This document shows, piece by piece, positions 32,198-44,484 of a stretch of DNA of 64,000 bases. A model generated the notes under the pieces. It did not search any database, had not been told where the DNA came from, and saw nothing but the letters and a program-made list of their open reading frames with translations. The number at the start of each line of letters is the position of its first letter. The first letter of the stretch is position 1. Origin of the DNA: Ricinus communis (lineage: Eukaryota > Streptophyta > Magnoliopsida > Malpighiales > Euphorbiaceae); assembly GCF_019578655.1 (NCBI RefSeq), contig NC_063262.1, forward strand, positions 17,863,582 to 17,927,581. The letters are read 5' to 3'. Made by a program: the position numbers and the translations under genes.

Positions 32198-35123
32198 ATG
32201 GACTTGTATATAACGGTTGTACACCATGGTGGTGTTTTTAAAGAAGATGAGATAGGAAGGTTTTCCTATATTGGTGGAATGGTGGTGTGTTATGACAACT
32301 ACGACCTAGATAGGACTAGCTTCTTTGACATTGAAAGTGATTTGAAAGCCTTAGGGTAATACTAAGATTAGAAAAATAGCTTATAGGAACCCTCATATGA
32401 TGGAATGCTATGTTTTTTTCATGATGATAAAGGTGTAATGGAGATGTTGACATTCATAAGGGGTAAGAGTGTGTCTATATATGCAGAAGTTGACTTAATC
32501 ATAGAGTTTGCAGAAAAGAATGATGTTGGAGATAATGATGTGAAGGATATTTTTGGGGATATGAATAATGTTGTTGCCAAGGGTGACTGCGTTCCTGCTG
32601 CTTCAGTGGTTAGTGGGCAAGTTCCTGAGCATGGTATTGTATTGCTTGATGATGTGGAGACAACTAAAGATCCTAATTATGAGTCCACAAAAGTCAGTGA
32701 CACTGATGATGGAATGGAGAATTCAAACTTCAGTTTGGAAGATGAAGAACATTTGGAAGTTAGGAGAAATCTAAAATGGGCCAGAATGCAGAAGGATGTT
32801 GATGATGATCCAAATGAAGCAACAAGTGCTGCTCCAGCAAAGTGGAAGAGATCAAATAATGGTGCAACCTGAAAGAATACAACAAATATATCAGCTCCAA
32901 TGGTACCATATGTATCTATGGCAGATGAATTCCTCCCTCCAACTCTAGTGAATAAGGAACAAGAGAGTAGATATGTGTCTGAGTATGTTGATTCAGATGA
33001 CTCAGTGTTGACACTTGTTTCAAGTGAGGAAGGTGACATAGTCCAACTAGAAAAAGGAGACTGAAGGCACCCGTATATGCAACTATTTGTGATCACAAAT
33101 AGTTGAATCTTGAGATTGGTTTAAGGTTTAAAGATTGTAAGGAGTGCAAGGGTGCGATTAAGAGATGGGCTATTATTAATGGTCATAATATAAAATGGAA
33201 GAATTTTGGTTGTGGTAAGCTTTCTGCATGTTGTGTTGATGGCTGCCAATGGAAATTGTATACTTCAAAGCTACAAGGTGAAGACACAATGCAAAGTAAG
33301 ACACATAGGCAAGTAACTGTAGAATGGATATTAGATGAGTATCTTGATGTATTTATGAGGAATCCCAACTATGGGGTAAGTCAGTTGAAAGATGATGTTA
33401 AGTTGAAGTATGATGTGGTTGTTAGTTTGATCATTTGCTATCGAGCTAAGTGGAAAGCTTTAAACAAGTTAAGAAGGACTTTTGAACAATATTATGCGAA
33501 GCTTAGATCATATGCAGCTGAGCTGCAAAAGGTGGACAAGGATGGAAGGTTTGAAATTAAAACTGAATTAGATAATGAAGGAAGAGCAGTATTTTAGAGA
33601 TTTTATGTGGGTTTAATTCTCTAAGAAGAGGGTATCTTGTTGGGTGTAGGGTAGTATTGGGTCTTGATGCATGCTTTCTTAAGACAGTTTTAGGTGGGGT
33701 CTTACTGTGTGCAATAGACAAAGATGCTAACAATAAGATGTTTCCAGTTGCTTAGGCTGTAGTCAAGAAAGAAAATGAGGCTATATGGACATGGTTCTTG
33801 GAAATATAATTTGAAGAATTGGCTGTAATATGGTCTTGGTTAGGTCTTCATGAGTGACCAACAAAGGTTAGTACGGTATATAAGTTAACTTTTGTTTTTC
33901 TTTTCACTTTTTGTCCTTTACAGCCTGACATATTTAATGTGTCTGCTTATGCCTAGGGTCTACTCAATGCTATCCAAAAGCTTGCTCCAAATGCAGAGTA
34001 TAGGAACTATGCGAGGCATATATATGCTAATTGGAAAAAAGTGTATCCAAAGTTTAAGAAATGTTTTTGGGATGCAGCCAAGTGTACACGTGAGACATAG
34101 TTCCCATGCAAGGCTAAAAGACCTTAAGGATGAATATGTTGAAGCTTATAACCTTTTTGTTTCCAAAAATCCAAATGTCTTATGTAGGAGTTTGATTACT
34201 CAAGCAAAGTCAGATATGATTGACAACAACATCTGCGAGACATTCAATTTCTATATAGTCAAGTTAAGGACTATGCCAGTAATTGACATGCTTGAATGCA
34301 TCAAATTGTCAAAGACATGTTTACTAGTAAGCAAATTTTTTGTCCAAATGTGATTAAAATGATTGAAAAGATTAAGAAGCTTGTGAAGTTTTGCAATGTA
34401 CAACCAGCAGTAGGGAGAAAGTACCAGGCAGGGCTTTTTTGAAGAAGGGTATATAGTTGATTTAATGGCTGGAGATTGCACATGTCGAGCTTAGGAATTG
34501 AATGGATTGCCATGTTGTCATGCAATAACATGCATTTATTACATGAGGCAAGATTCTTTAAAGTATGTGGATGGTTTCTACAGCAAGGAGGTATACTTGG
34601 CAATATATAAAAATGCTCGTGTCCCACTGCATGAGGAAATGCATTGGGCAGTTGTGAATAAGAACCTTATATACCCTTCAATATTTTTTAAGCCCTTTGG
34701 AAGACCCAAGCTTTCTCAAAGAAAAGATCCTCATAAGGAGAAGAAGAATCCACACAAACTGTCAAGGACAAGAATTTAGATGAAGTGTCAAATCTGTGTG
34801 AAATTTGGACATAATAAGAGATCATGCCTTAAAAGGAATCCTGGAGCACAAGTGATTGCACCAGCCCTAAAACCCAAGGTAACTTTAAGTTAGGTATGTT
34901 TTTTTGGAATTTATTGCTTTGTGTTGAGTGCATTGTAAAATAATTTCTCTTTTTCATCAAGGAAAAACCTGGCAGACCACTAAATGTGGGGACTTCAAAA
35001 GCTCCACTAAAAAAAAGGGGTGCACCAAGGACTGCTCAACCTAGGTTAAGGAAAATAGGAACAACAGTAGATGAAAATGTGGCAAATGAATTTCGAGAAA
35101 GAATGCAAACTAGGCAAGGTTAT
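32198..35123 (+). pseudogene. Mutator-like (mudrA-type) transposase, 5' part, decayed
   Basis: Starts after a TTAACAG acceptor-like site at ATG 32198 (MDLYITVVHHGG, the usual plant MULE N-terminus). An early frame break lies at about 32357-32420, an acidic spacer at 32405-32872, and the MuDR DNA-binding region at 33103-33597. The catalytic core follows: LGLDACFLK carries the first Asp (near 33664) and MSDQQK the second (near 33854). A Trp in the VAWAVV motif is a TAG stop near 33755. Introns inferred at 33867-33956 and 34879-34961 restore family-typical junctions. A SWIM zinc finger (CTC...CCH, 34475-34520) and a zinc knuckle (CQICVKFGHNKRSC, from 34783) follow. Several stops and frameshifts make it non-functional. 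The Athila insertion cuts it at 35123. Confidence 0.85.
35119..35123. repeat. 5-bp target duplication of the Athila-type insertion, left copy
   Basis: GTTAT precedes the TG of the left LTR. GTTGT (47840-47844) follows the CA of the right LTR. They match at four of five bases. Confidence 0.75.
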
Positions 35124-36592
35124 TGATGGGCTCTTTATGCAACCTACACCTAAGGCAGTGAACCTACCGATGCAGCCTAGCACTAGTGAGTATCAAGGTC
35201 GTATCCCTGGAGATCGGGTGAACCTAGAGTTACTACTATTGCTATGTTATCTAGTCTGAAATAAGGTGTGGAAGTTCTAACGTACCAGTTAATGGTTATG
35301 AGTGCAAATAAGTAAATAAAGAACAACGGACAATCAAAAGACAATTACAAAGAGAGAAACAAACCCAAAAGGGAGCCTAAGTGATGGAATTCTAAATATG
35401 GATTTTATGGATTGCCGATCTTGCTTACCCATGCCTAAATCCTGAATTGAATCCCGGTTCCTCTCTCGAGCTTACCGGATTCCTAAACCTGCACTAACCT
35501 AATGGAATCTCTTTCTATCGGATTACTACAAATTGGCATTAAGTATGATTTAAAACTATTAAGAGTTATTAATTCTTAATCCGGCGAGTAAATCAACCTT
35601 ATCTCTAAGTGTTAACTACCAGTCCTTACTATTCAATGTCCAGTTGTAACAAGCATTTCTCAATGTCAAGAAACAAATTTAATAAACAATTAATTCAACG
35701 TCTCAAATTAACTGAATCAAACTTTTATTACTAAATAGCAAGAAGATTACAAGAATGACAATTATAAAACTAACAATTAAGCATAATCCATCAACAAAGG
35801 TGAACCCCAATGGGTTCAAAAGATCTAGCTACTCATGTTCATGGTTAAAGCAATTAGGGAACAAAATAAGGAAAAGAAAATTAAAGGCATGTACACCCTT
35901 CTCTTTCAAGCTGAATGAGAAACCCTAAATTTGCAAATTCGAAATCTCAAACCCTATTTGCCTCTTGAATGCTCCCAAAGTTTGTCTTGATCTTCAATTC
36001 GATGTTGGAACAAGTGAAATCCCTCCTTCAATTGATGAATTTGATCTCTCAAGGTCTACAATTGAGGTATAGGAAACAATTGATTAAGTGTGTGTCTTGG
36101 AATTGAGTCCAAAATTCGTCTCTCTCCAAAAGAACTCAAAATTGCCTATATAGTTGATTCAGCATGGCCAGAGTCCAGGCTGTGATGATTCAGCACGGCC
36201 GGAGTCCAAGCATTGCTGAATCTATAGAGTCTGTTGTGCGGACTCCTTCCAAGCCGTGCCCAAGCCGGTGCTGAGCCACCACAGGCCGTGCTGGAGGTCG
36301 TGGTGGCTACGGAAGTCGTGCTGAAATGGCACAATTGGAGATAGCCTCTTGGTAATTCAGCACGGCCGGAGTCCAGGCCGTGCTCAACCCTCGGGGTGCT
36401 AGTTCTCACCCAATTTGATGGATTTTGGTCCGTAATCACACGTATTTCCCTCGATTATTGATGGTGTCCTTCGAAAATGACCTGAAACGAGAAAGGAAAC
36501 AAAAGACAGGTGATTCTAGCATAAAACGGGATAATCATGCATAAAAATGTAAACAATCGGGCATGAAAACATGTGTAGTATGATGCTTATCA
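35124..36592 (-). repeat. 3' LTR of the Athila-type element (left copy)
   Basis: 1469 bp, TG...CA. It differs from the right LTR mainly by transitions, except at about 36160-36385. There this copy carries repeated CAGCACGGCCGGAGTCCAGG-like phrases that the other LTR lacks or has scrambled. Confidence 0.93.
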
Positions 36593-36612
36593 AATTACCC
36601 CACACTTAAACT
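36593..36612 (-). promoter_or_regulatory. Polypurine-tract-like site of the Athila element
   Basis: Read on the minus strand, the bases just before the 3' LTR are AAGTGTGGGGTAATT. This is a short purine-rich run in the position expected for second-strand priming. Position rather than quality supports the call. Confidence 0.45.
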
Positions 36613-38221
36613 TTTGCTTGTCCTCAAGCAATCAACAACTCACTCCTCAAACAGATACCAAATAACTCAATCAAATGCATTGCAGGAGGTTAGCTGAAAA
36701 CAAATTTCAAAACTCCATAATGATTTTTCCCAAAATCCCCAAATTACTAAATCCTTAAGAGAGAGAACAAACTTGATAAAGTTGCTAAAGTTAAAATGAC
36801 AAACCATCTAAATTGAGAAATTGAGAACCATGCCTCACAAGATGTCACTCAAAACACACAAGTGTATATAGGTGAAAGAAGATCGCCAAGCTCTCAACGC
36901 AAAAATACAGAAAAAGTGTTTACCATAGGCTTGCTTATAGATCCAATCTCCACTACTACGAAATAATCAATAATCATGATCAAAGGGTCTTGAGCCAGGT
37001 TGTAATAGGGTTAAGGTAGGGTACGTATGGAAAGTAGGCTACAAGTTGCTGGAAGTTAAGCAAGTAATGCAAGAAAGTGATGAAGGATCAAGTGTTGTAC
37101 CAAAATGAACACTAAGTTGCTCTAAAAATAAGATGATGCTCAAAATGAACTAAATTAATATTCTTTTTTTTATTGAATATATATATACTATGTATATATA
37201 TTACAACAGCTTATGTAGGGGTTGTTGGTTATTGACACATACAATAAGACTGAATAATTTTTTTTTTTTCAAATTGAAGGGAGCATCTATGAAAAATCTA
37301 GCAACTTAGTGAAATATATGATTGCAGATTGATCCAAAATAAAATGCAGCATAAACTTACATAATTTCCAGCAATAATGGTAGAAAGAATGGTCAAATGA
37401 ATAGAAGTGATAAAATGAGTGTCACCGCGTATTATTATCACGAAAGGAAAGGCTAAGGCTCAAAATTGGTTCACTAAGGGAAAAACAGGGTTAGGCTTTT
37501 TGGCCAAATTGTGTAAATCCTAAGTGCCCAAATCATCTCACGATTATTGACAATTCATGTAATCTCAAAAGATATCGTAAAGCAAGTTCTAGAAACAGAG
37601 ATTCTGTAAAATGCTCACTAATGAAAGAAAAGGGAGCATAATAGTGATGCACCAATTGGCTCAAAATCTCACCATTTGAGTGGGTTAAAATTGCATGAAT
37701 TCTCAAACCAAAGTTTAAACAGTCAATCACAATAATAAGCAACAATATTAACAGTGTTCTATATCTAAGATAAAGTAAAATGGAAGAATTTAAGAAAAAA
37801 TACCAGTTTTACCTGGCTGGATTATAATTAAGAGATTCGTTCATTGCCTTCTTCCCAACAAGGTTCGATAAAAGCTATAAGGGAATCCATTCAAAGGAGA
37901 AAAAGTCATCAACTACTTAATTAAAACAAAACTCAAGATAGGCATAACATCGGTAGATACCTACCCCACATTTTAGTATAACACTGTCCACAGTGTTAGA
38001 GAGATTAAGACTGAGCAAGCATATGATTCACATATTATGGTTCTGAAAGGTCATGTTTTTTTTTTTTTTTAACTAAAAAGGCATAGTGTTCTACTTAACA
38101 TAAACAGACAAATGCAAGGAAATAACATAAAATTAAGCATGCTACAAGCAAGAAAGTAAAAGGAGATAATAAAAAAAATAAAGAAAAAGGAAAGAGGAAA
38201 ATATCACAAAATTTTGTTTCG
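36613..38221. other. Athila element 3' non-coding region
   Basis: About 1.6 kb between the ATHILA-type frame and the 3' LTR. A/T-rich, with a poly(T) run near 37260 and another near 38060. The 70-codon ORF (37533-37745) has no recognisable domain. Such long non-coding 3' regions are usual in Athila elements. Confidence 0.6.
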
Positions 38222-39772
38222 CTAGGAGTCTACTGATGGTGTATCCTCACTGGTTGGATCTGCTGGAAGTTGGGGGGCAGGGAAATTTGTTGAGGAAGGG
38301 GGCGGTGGTGGATCAGGGTCCGTGAAGCATGTTGCCAAATCGAACTCCATATCATCAATGAGCCGCTGATTTTGTGCTCCAGTCTCTGCCATCTTTTGAA
38401 TTTGCACTACTATGAAGTCTGTCTGGGTGGCCTGCCTTTCTAAACCACTCATGAGCTGTTGAAGCACACTGTTCAAACCGCCAAATTGTGCCTTTGTTTC
38501 TTCTTGAAACCGCACAAACTCGATACTATCTGTCTTCGTCAGATCGAGACTCGATCTGATTTGGCGGCCATGCATGACCGATCCAACGCTCGATGTCCCT
38601 GCCGAATGAGAGGATGAGGCTCCAGATGAGGGCATAAACACTCTAGCTGGGTTAGGAATCCTAACATCCGGAATCTCGGCCGACGGATGTTGGGCTCCTC
38701 TAGCCGCTGCCTCTCTAGCCTCCCTGACTATTGTGCTCACGAGCCTATATTCAATATCATGTGGATGTCTAGTGGGAGTGATCATCTGCATGTTGATCAT
38801 CTGTCTAATCCCTAGTGGTGTCATGTCACCAATATTTGAAAGCTCCGAGAGACAGTTGTCCAATACATCCAGTCTCTTAGCTAACCTAGTCACATACGGA
38901 CCGAAACAACAATGCATCTTCTTCTGGGCGTCTACTATAAATGAACGGACTTGGCGAGCCAATAAATATCCCAAGTCTAGCTTCTTCTGATGTTGCATAG
39001 CCTAGAGAATAAAGACATCAATCTGTGTTACTGCCCCAAAACTGTCCCCTCGGCCTGTAATGGTGTAAGCTAGTAGGGTGTGAAGGTAGCGGAGATGGTC
39101 CAGTAGGCTAGACGCCTTAGACCTGCTTGGGTAGTATGTTTCTGGCCTCATTACCAATGAGTCCCACATGGTGTCGTATGAAATTGGGTGGATGTAGAGA
39201 CATCCCTAATACTCCTTCCCCGAGATTTCTTGTTTAGTCCATAATCCCAAATGCATGCCAAATTGTGGGACCGACATCGAGAACTCCCTTCCCCTAAGCC
39301 TGAAATAAATTGCATCAGTCGATGCCGGGCCAGGTTGTGATCTCGCTGCACGCAGGAAGAAGGTGCTGAGGAACTCAATCGTAAGCTCACGGTAGGTTGG
39401 CTCAATGATGTCAAAGAATCTCGCATACGGCAGAGTCTCGAACAGTGTGTGCACATCTTGAGCCAATCCCACTCTCTCTAGGGATGTAAAGTCTATGCAA
39501 TAGCCCGCCATCACTTGCTTCCATCTCATGACTTGGAATCTACTTTCATTGTCTGCATTAGGGAATGTCCACAATGGATGACGGCCAGGTGTGGATGGGT
39601 TCACAGCAGGTGCTTTCCGAGGTCGGACTAATTGCTGTTGTGGTGGAGGTGGAAGTGTTGGTGCTGGTGCTGGTTCTGGTGCAATGGAGGAAGACGTTCC
39701 TTCACCACGCAATCGCTTGCTGGTAGCGACGCGTCTCAGTTGCTTTCTACGAGATTTATCGCGGTCCGTCAT
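38222..39772 (-). pseudogene. ATHILA ORF-1-type protein frame, with two TAG stops
   Basis: Minus-strand frame starting MTDRDKSRRKQLRR at 39772. It has a basic, Pro/Ala-rich N-terminus and a region with LYHTLFETLPYARF-like spacing (here DVHTLFETLPYARFFDI), then TYRELTIEFLSTFF. This is the pattern of the Arabidopsis retrotransposon ORF-1 (ATHILA) family, known downstream of pol in Athila elements; some authors call this region env-like. The frame stays open for 517 codons from 39772 to 38222 apart from TAG codons near 39206 and 39000. Both could come from CAG by C-to-T change. Its role is not established in any element. Confidence 0.75.
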
Positions 39773-40860
39773 ATCACCTGATGCAACGAATTATTAGTTT
39801 AGTTTTTTTTTTTTTTGTAAGAATTCAGGTTAATGAAAGAAATAATCTACCGAAAATTAACAACATAATGATTATAATTTGACTAACCAAAAACTTGTAT
39901 AAACTAATAAGCCGATACATACCAATCTAATTTATCGTGAACCAGCAATTGCAATTTTAGTCTAAACATTATTCATGCTTTGCATGGTGTAGGCAAATTT
40001 TATTTCCACCAAAACCCCACACTTATCATTTTCATAACCAACTACACCGCAAACACAACAATTAATGTAAATTAACCTAACCAAGGTCATATGGTTACAA
40101 TATAAAGCCACCAAGATATCCTAGCATGTCCTAACAAAAGTATATGTATAAAATAAAGCAACAAATGAAGAGACTTACTTGAGTTTGCTGAGGAAAGTAA
40201 GAAGGGTGAGATAAGGGTATAAGAACAACACCTTTGAGCTAAGAAAAACAAAAGGGAAGTAAAATTTTCGGAGGCCTCCCCTTCTTATAGGCACGCACGA
40301 CGGGTGAGGTATGGCCATGCCGACCAAGACGGCTAGGACTCGGCCGAGTCTTTAGCTTGTGATGCACCTTAGGCACGTGGTCGGCACGGCGGTGTGCGTC
40401 AAAGACGGCATGGGGTTGTATCCTGTGATGCCTTCAGAGGCCGTGACCATTTATTCTCTATCCTTCAATACGGGCTTGACTCTGGCCGTGCTCCTCAGCA
40501 CGGCCTGGTGTTGTAGCCCGTGATGGTCATGGAAACCATGATGAAACGGGGTGTTTCTGGGCTTTCCTTTGCCATCTCGAGTCGCCTTGCTCCATACCTG
40601 TATTTAACACATATACGCACGTAATTAGATCATAGAACAAGTAGACATGGTCAAACGGAAGAGTCTGTCCTCTCCGATTACATAAGTCCGAAAAATTAAA
40701 AACACTAATTACTGTTAAGCAACTATAATAAAGTCAAAGGAAAATAATGAAACAATCACAACTAATTAAAAACATGAAAGTATAATCCAAGTCGAATGTA
40801 TAGAAGTACTTATTTATTTATTTATTTATTTAGCAGAGTCTTAAGCTTGACTCATTTGGA
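39773..40860. other. Athila element spacer between pol and the ATHILA-type frame
   Basis: No coding frame. It contains GC-rich phrases of the CACGGC / CCGTGCT type (40310-40560) that resemble the scrambled block in the LTRs, so the element carries this motif in at least two places. Confidence 0.5.
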
Positions 40861-42327
40861 TCACCCTTCCTGTGCATACAAAGCCAGGTCAACTCGTTGC
40901 TCACTAATCAACGAGTTACAATAGTATTGCTTTAGCCGATGGCCGTTCACTTTGAAGTCTCCCTTCTCTGAATGATGCAACTCTACCACTCCATATGGAA
41001 AGACTTGTCCGATCTGAAATGGTCCAGACCAACGAGTCTGCGAGCTTCCGGAAATGACGAAGGCGAGAGTTGTAAAGCAACACTTGATCCCCAACCTGAA
41101 ACTCCTTAGGCTCACGAATCCTTTGATCATGCCATTTCTTAGTCCTTGCTTTGTGAGTCGAGGAGTTTTCGACGTCACGGGCGCCACTTATCCAAATTTC
41201 ACTCACCGCCATTGTCGCCTCCTTACCCTGCGAATCAATATCAAAGTTACAAGTTCTAAGGGCCCAAAGTGCCCTATGCTCTAACTCAATGTGCAAATGA
41301 CATGACTTTCCATAAACAAGGCGATAGGGCGTAAAACCTATAGATGTCCTAAAAGCGATCCTAAACGCCCATAATGCATCATCTAACTTAAGGGTCCAAA
41401 TTCTTCCTACTAGTACTAATGGTTCTCTCTAAAATACGTTTAATACCCCTATTAGTTACCTCGACCGCCCCACTAGTCCGGGGGTGATAGGGAGTAGAGA
41501 ATCGATGAGTAACTCCGCATCGCTTAAGTACTTTCTCTAATTGGGCGCTGCGAAATGTGTTCCTCCATCACTAATAAGCGCCCTAGGTATGCCAAACCTA
41601 GCAAACAATCGCTTAAGGAATCTGCAGACAACCCGGCATCATCAAAGGCTACAAATGAGCTCGTGCCACTTAGAGAAATATTCAACAAAGAACTGTGAAT
41701 GTACTTATTACCATATGAAGAGGGAAAGGGTCCCATGAAGTCGATGCCCCAAACATCAAAAATCTCAACGACTTGCACACCAGTTTGGGGCATCTCATCA
41801 CGAGAAGAGATATTACCTGCGTGCTGGCAAGGGTCACAAACCTGAACAAATTTCCATGCATCTTGGAAGAGCGTAGGCCAATAGAATCCTGCCTCTAGCA
41901 CCTTCCTTGCTGTATGGTTTGCTGCGTGATAACCTCCAGTGGATCCCTCATGGCAATGCTTCAATATTTGGAGAGTCTCTTCGCCATATACACAACGGCG
42001 AATCACCTGATCTGCACATACTTTAAACAAAAAGGGATCTTCCCAAATATAGTATTTCAAATCAGCGAAGAATTTCTTCTTTTGTTGATAAGTCATACCC
42101 TTTGGTAGAACCCTAGCAACCAAATAGTTAGCATAATCTGAAAACCAGGGAGTATCAGTGTATACCTGAGTGACATATAAATGTTCTTCTGGAAATCGAT
42201 CGTCTATGGCCGTCTCATCAAGTGCATCCAAGTGAGGATTTTCCAATCTCGACAAATGGTCCACGCCGGATTCTCCGCCCTTCTTATCCTTGATCTCGAC
42301 ATCAAATTCCTGAATAAAAGAATCCAC
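40861..42327 (-). pseudogene. Integrase region of the Athila pol, broken
   Basis: From 42327 leftward the frame has the HHCC zinc-binding region (HCHEGSTGGYHAA...CDPCQ) and the first catalytic Asp in VWGIDFMGPFPSSYGNKY. The frame is then lost. The C-terminal part reappears at 40861-41187 (TRWSGPFQIGQVFPYG... FKVNGHRLKQYY), typical of Ty3/gypsy integrase tails. The D-D-E core between them is shredded by frameshifts, so the enzyme cannot be made. Confidence 0.85.
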
Positions 42328-42623
42328 CGAATCAATCTCGGTTTCGCATCATTTTTCAGGAATAAGTACCTCAACGCCGAGTGGTCCGTGAAGACAATGG
42401 TTTTGGAGAGGACGAGGTATGATCTAAACTTGTCGAAGGCGTAAACAACAGCCAATAACTCCTCTGTGGTGGTGTAGTGTTCCTGGGCTCCTGTCAAAGT
42501 CTTGCTAGCGTAGTAAATGGGTTGGAACTTCTTTCCAATCCTCTGTCCAAGCACAGCTCCAACTGCATAATCACTAGCATCGCACATCAGTTCAAAAGGC
42601 AGCCCCCAATCAGGAGAAACCAC
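42204..42623 (-). pseudogene. RNase H region of the Athila pol
   Basis: Frame with [20 protein letters not shown], then [18 protein letters not shown], then [11 protein letters not shown]. These supply the Asp-Glu-Asp positions of gypsy RNase H. It overlaps the integrase frame at 42204-42327 in a different phase, marking a frameshift. Confidence 0.88.
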
Positions 42624-42747
42624 GATTGGGGCTGTAGTTAGAAGTTTCTAAAGTAACTCAAAAGCTGCCAAGCATGCATCATCAAAAATAAAAGGTACAT
42701 CTTTAACTAACAATTGAATGAGAGGCCTAGCAATCTTAGAAAAATCT

Positions 42748-43506
42748 CTAATAAAACCCTGCATGGCCCAGAAAACTCCTAACAGCCTTAACAGAACTAG
42801 GAGGAGGTAGCTTAGATATTACTTCTACCTTAGCTCTATCCACCTCCATCCCAGCCTGAGAGATCTTATGCCCTAAAACAATCTCCTCTCTTACCATGAA
42901 ATGGCATTTTTCCCAATTTAGTACCAAGTTAGCCTCAATACACCTAGCTAACATGCGCTCCAGGTTTGCCAAACAAAGAGAGAAAGAATTACCAAAAACA
43001 GAGAAGTCATCCATAAATACCTCCATTGACTCCTCAATCATGTCCTCAAAAATAGCCATCATGCATCACCGAAATGTAGCCAGGTGCATTGCACAGTCCG
43101 AATGGCATCCGTCTATAAGCGAACGTCCCATAAGGGCGGGGTGAAGGTAGTCTTCTCTTGGTCCTCGGTGCAATAGAATCCGAAAGTAACCTGAAAAGCC
43201 ATCAAGAAAACAATAAAACATGTGACTGCTAAACGTTCAATCATCCCGATCAATGAAAGGAAGAGGGAAATGGTCCTTCCGAGTTGCATCATTAAGCCTA
43301 CCAGAATCAATGCAAACTTGGAAGCTCATATCCGTCCGAGTCGGGATCAGCTCATCCTTCTCATTCCTTACCATTGTGATGCCTCCTTTCTTGGGTACAA
43401 CCTGCACAGGACTAACCCACGAACTGTCAGAAATGGGATATATCAAACCTGCATCAAGAAGTTTAATTACCTCCTTCTTTACCACTTCTTTCATGTTCGG
43501 ATTGAG
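42748..43506 (-). pseudogene. Reverse transcriptase region of the Athila pol, broken
   Basis: From 43494 leftward: EVVKKEVIKLLDAGLIYPIS, then SWVSPVQVVPKKGG, both standard gypsy RT N-terminal blocks. The frame breaks at about 43240-43310. The catalytic FMDD box (EVFMDDFSVFG) lies near 43006-43017 in another frame, followed by the HFMVREEIVLGHKIS block. At least two frameshifts. Confidence 0.88.
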
Positions 43507-44484
43507 TCATCTTTGAGGCTGAACAACCGGCCTGAAACTATCCTCCAATGAAATCTTATGAGAGCAGAAACTTGGATTTATGCCCGGGATATCGGCTATC
43601 TTGAAAGCAAAAGCCTTCGTGTACTTCCTTAGAACTTCCAACAGTATGGCTTGTTCTTCAGGAGTTAGATCGGCTGCTATGATTACTGGTAAGCGCTTCT
43701 CTTCATCTAGGAAGGCATAAACCAAGTGGCTCGGTAACTCCTTCAGTTCTAAGACTGGTGGGTCCTCGAATGAAGTCTTTACTTTCTGCACCCCAGACCT
43801 GTCAAGAAAAAGATAGGGATCAGTTGACAAGCTCGGCTCAGAAGCCAATAAAACAGCGAGTTGCTCCAACACTTGCTCGTTGGACAACTCCTCCTCATCC
43901 TCAGCTAATGCTACTTGCAAAGGGTCAGAACATAAAATTTCTTGCAAATGGGACTCAACCACATCATCAATCACATCAATAGAATATACAGTATTATCAT
44001 AGTCCAGTGACTGTCTCATGGAAGTGGCTAGGTTAAAGGTAATGGTCTCATCATCAACTCTAAGCTTAAGCTTTCCATCGCTTACATCGATAACAGCCCT
44101 CGATGTAGCTAGGAAAGGCCTACCCAGGGGAAAGATAAATTTATCTACCTTTACAAGTACATCTTCAACAATACCTCTAGGAATTTTAACAGTCCTATCT
44201 GCTAACTGAACACTCATCCTAGTAGGCTTAGGTTCATGCAACCCTAATTTGGCAAATAAACTAGTGGGCATTAAGTTAATACTAGCTCCTAAATCAGCCA
44301 ATGCACCACTAATTGATAAATCACTAATCATACAAGGGATAGTAAAACTCCCTGGATCTCGTCGCTTGAGTGGCAGTTTGTTCTGGAGAATAGCTGAACA
44401 CTCCTCATTAAGCACCACCTGACCAAGATCCTCCAACTTCCTCTTGTTGCTCAAAATCTCCTCTAAAAACTTGGCGATTTCCAA
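43507..44484 (-). pseudogene. Aspartic protease and linker region of the Athila polyprotein
   Basis: 325 codons open. The protease block is SGALADLGASINLMP, with DLGA near 44295 where most retroelements have DSGA; Athila-type elements often show Leu here. Downstream are the flap-like region and a long acidic linker to RT. A conserved I-LGRPFLA block survives in shortened form (FIFPLGRPFLATSRA), where about 20 residues usual in relatives seem to be deleted. Confidence 0.8.

Noticed and set aside
38222..39772. Reading the ATHILA-type frame as a host gene
   Set aside because: It lies between the LTRs, downstream of pol in the same orientation, where Athila elements carry this ORF.
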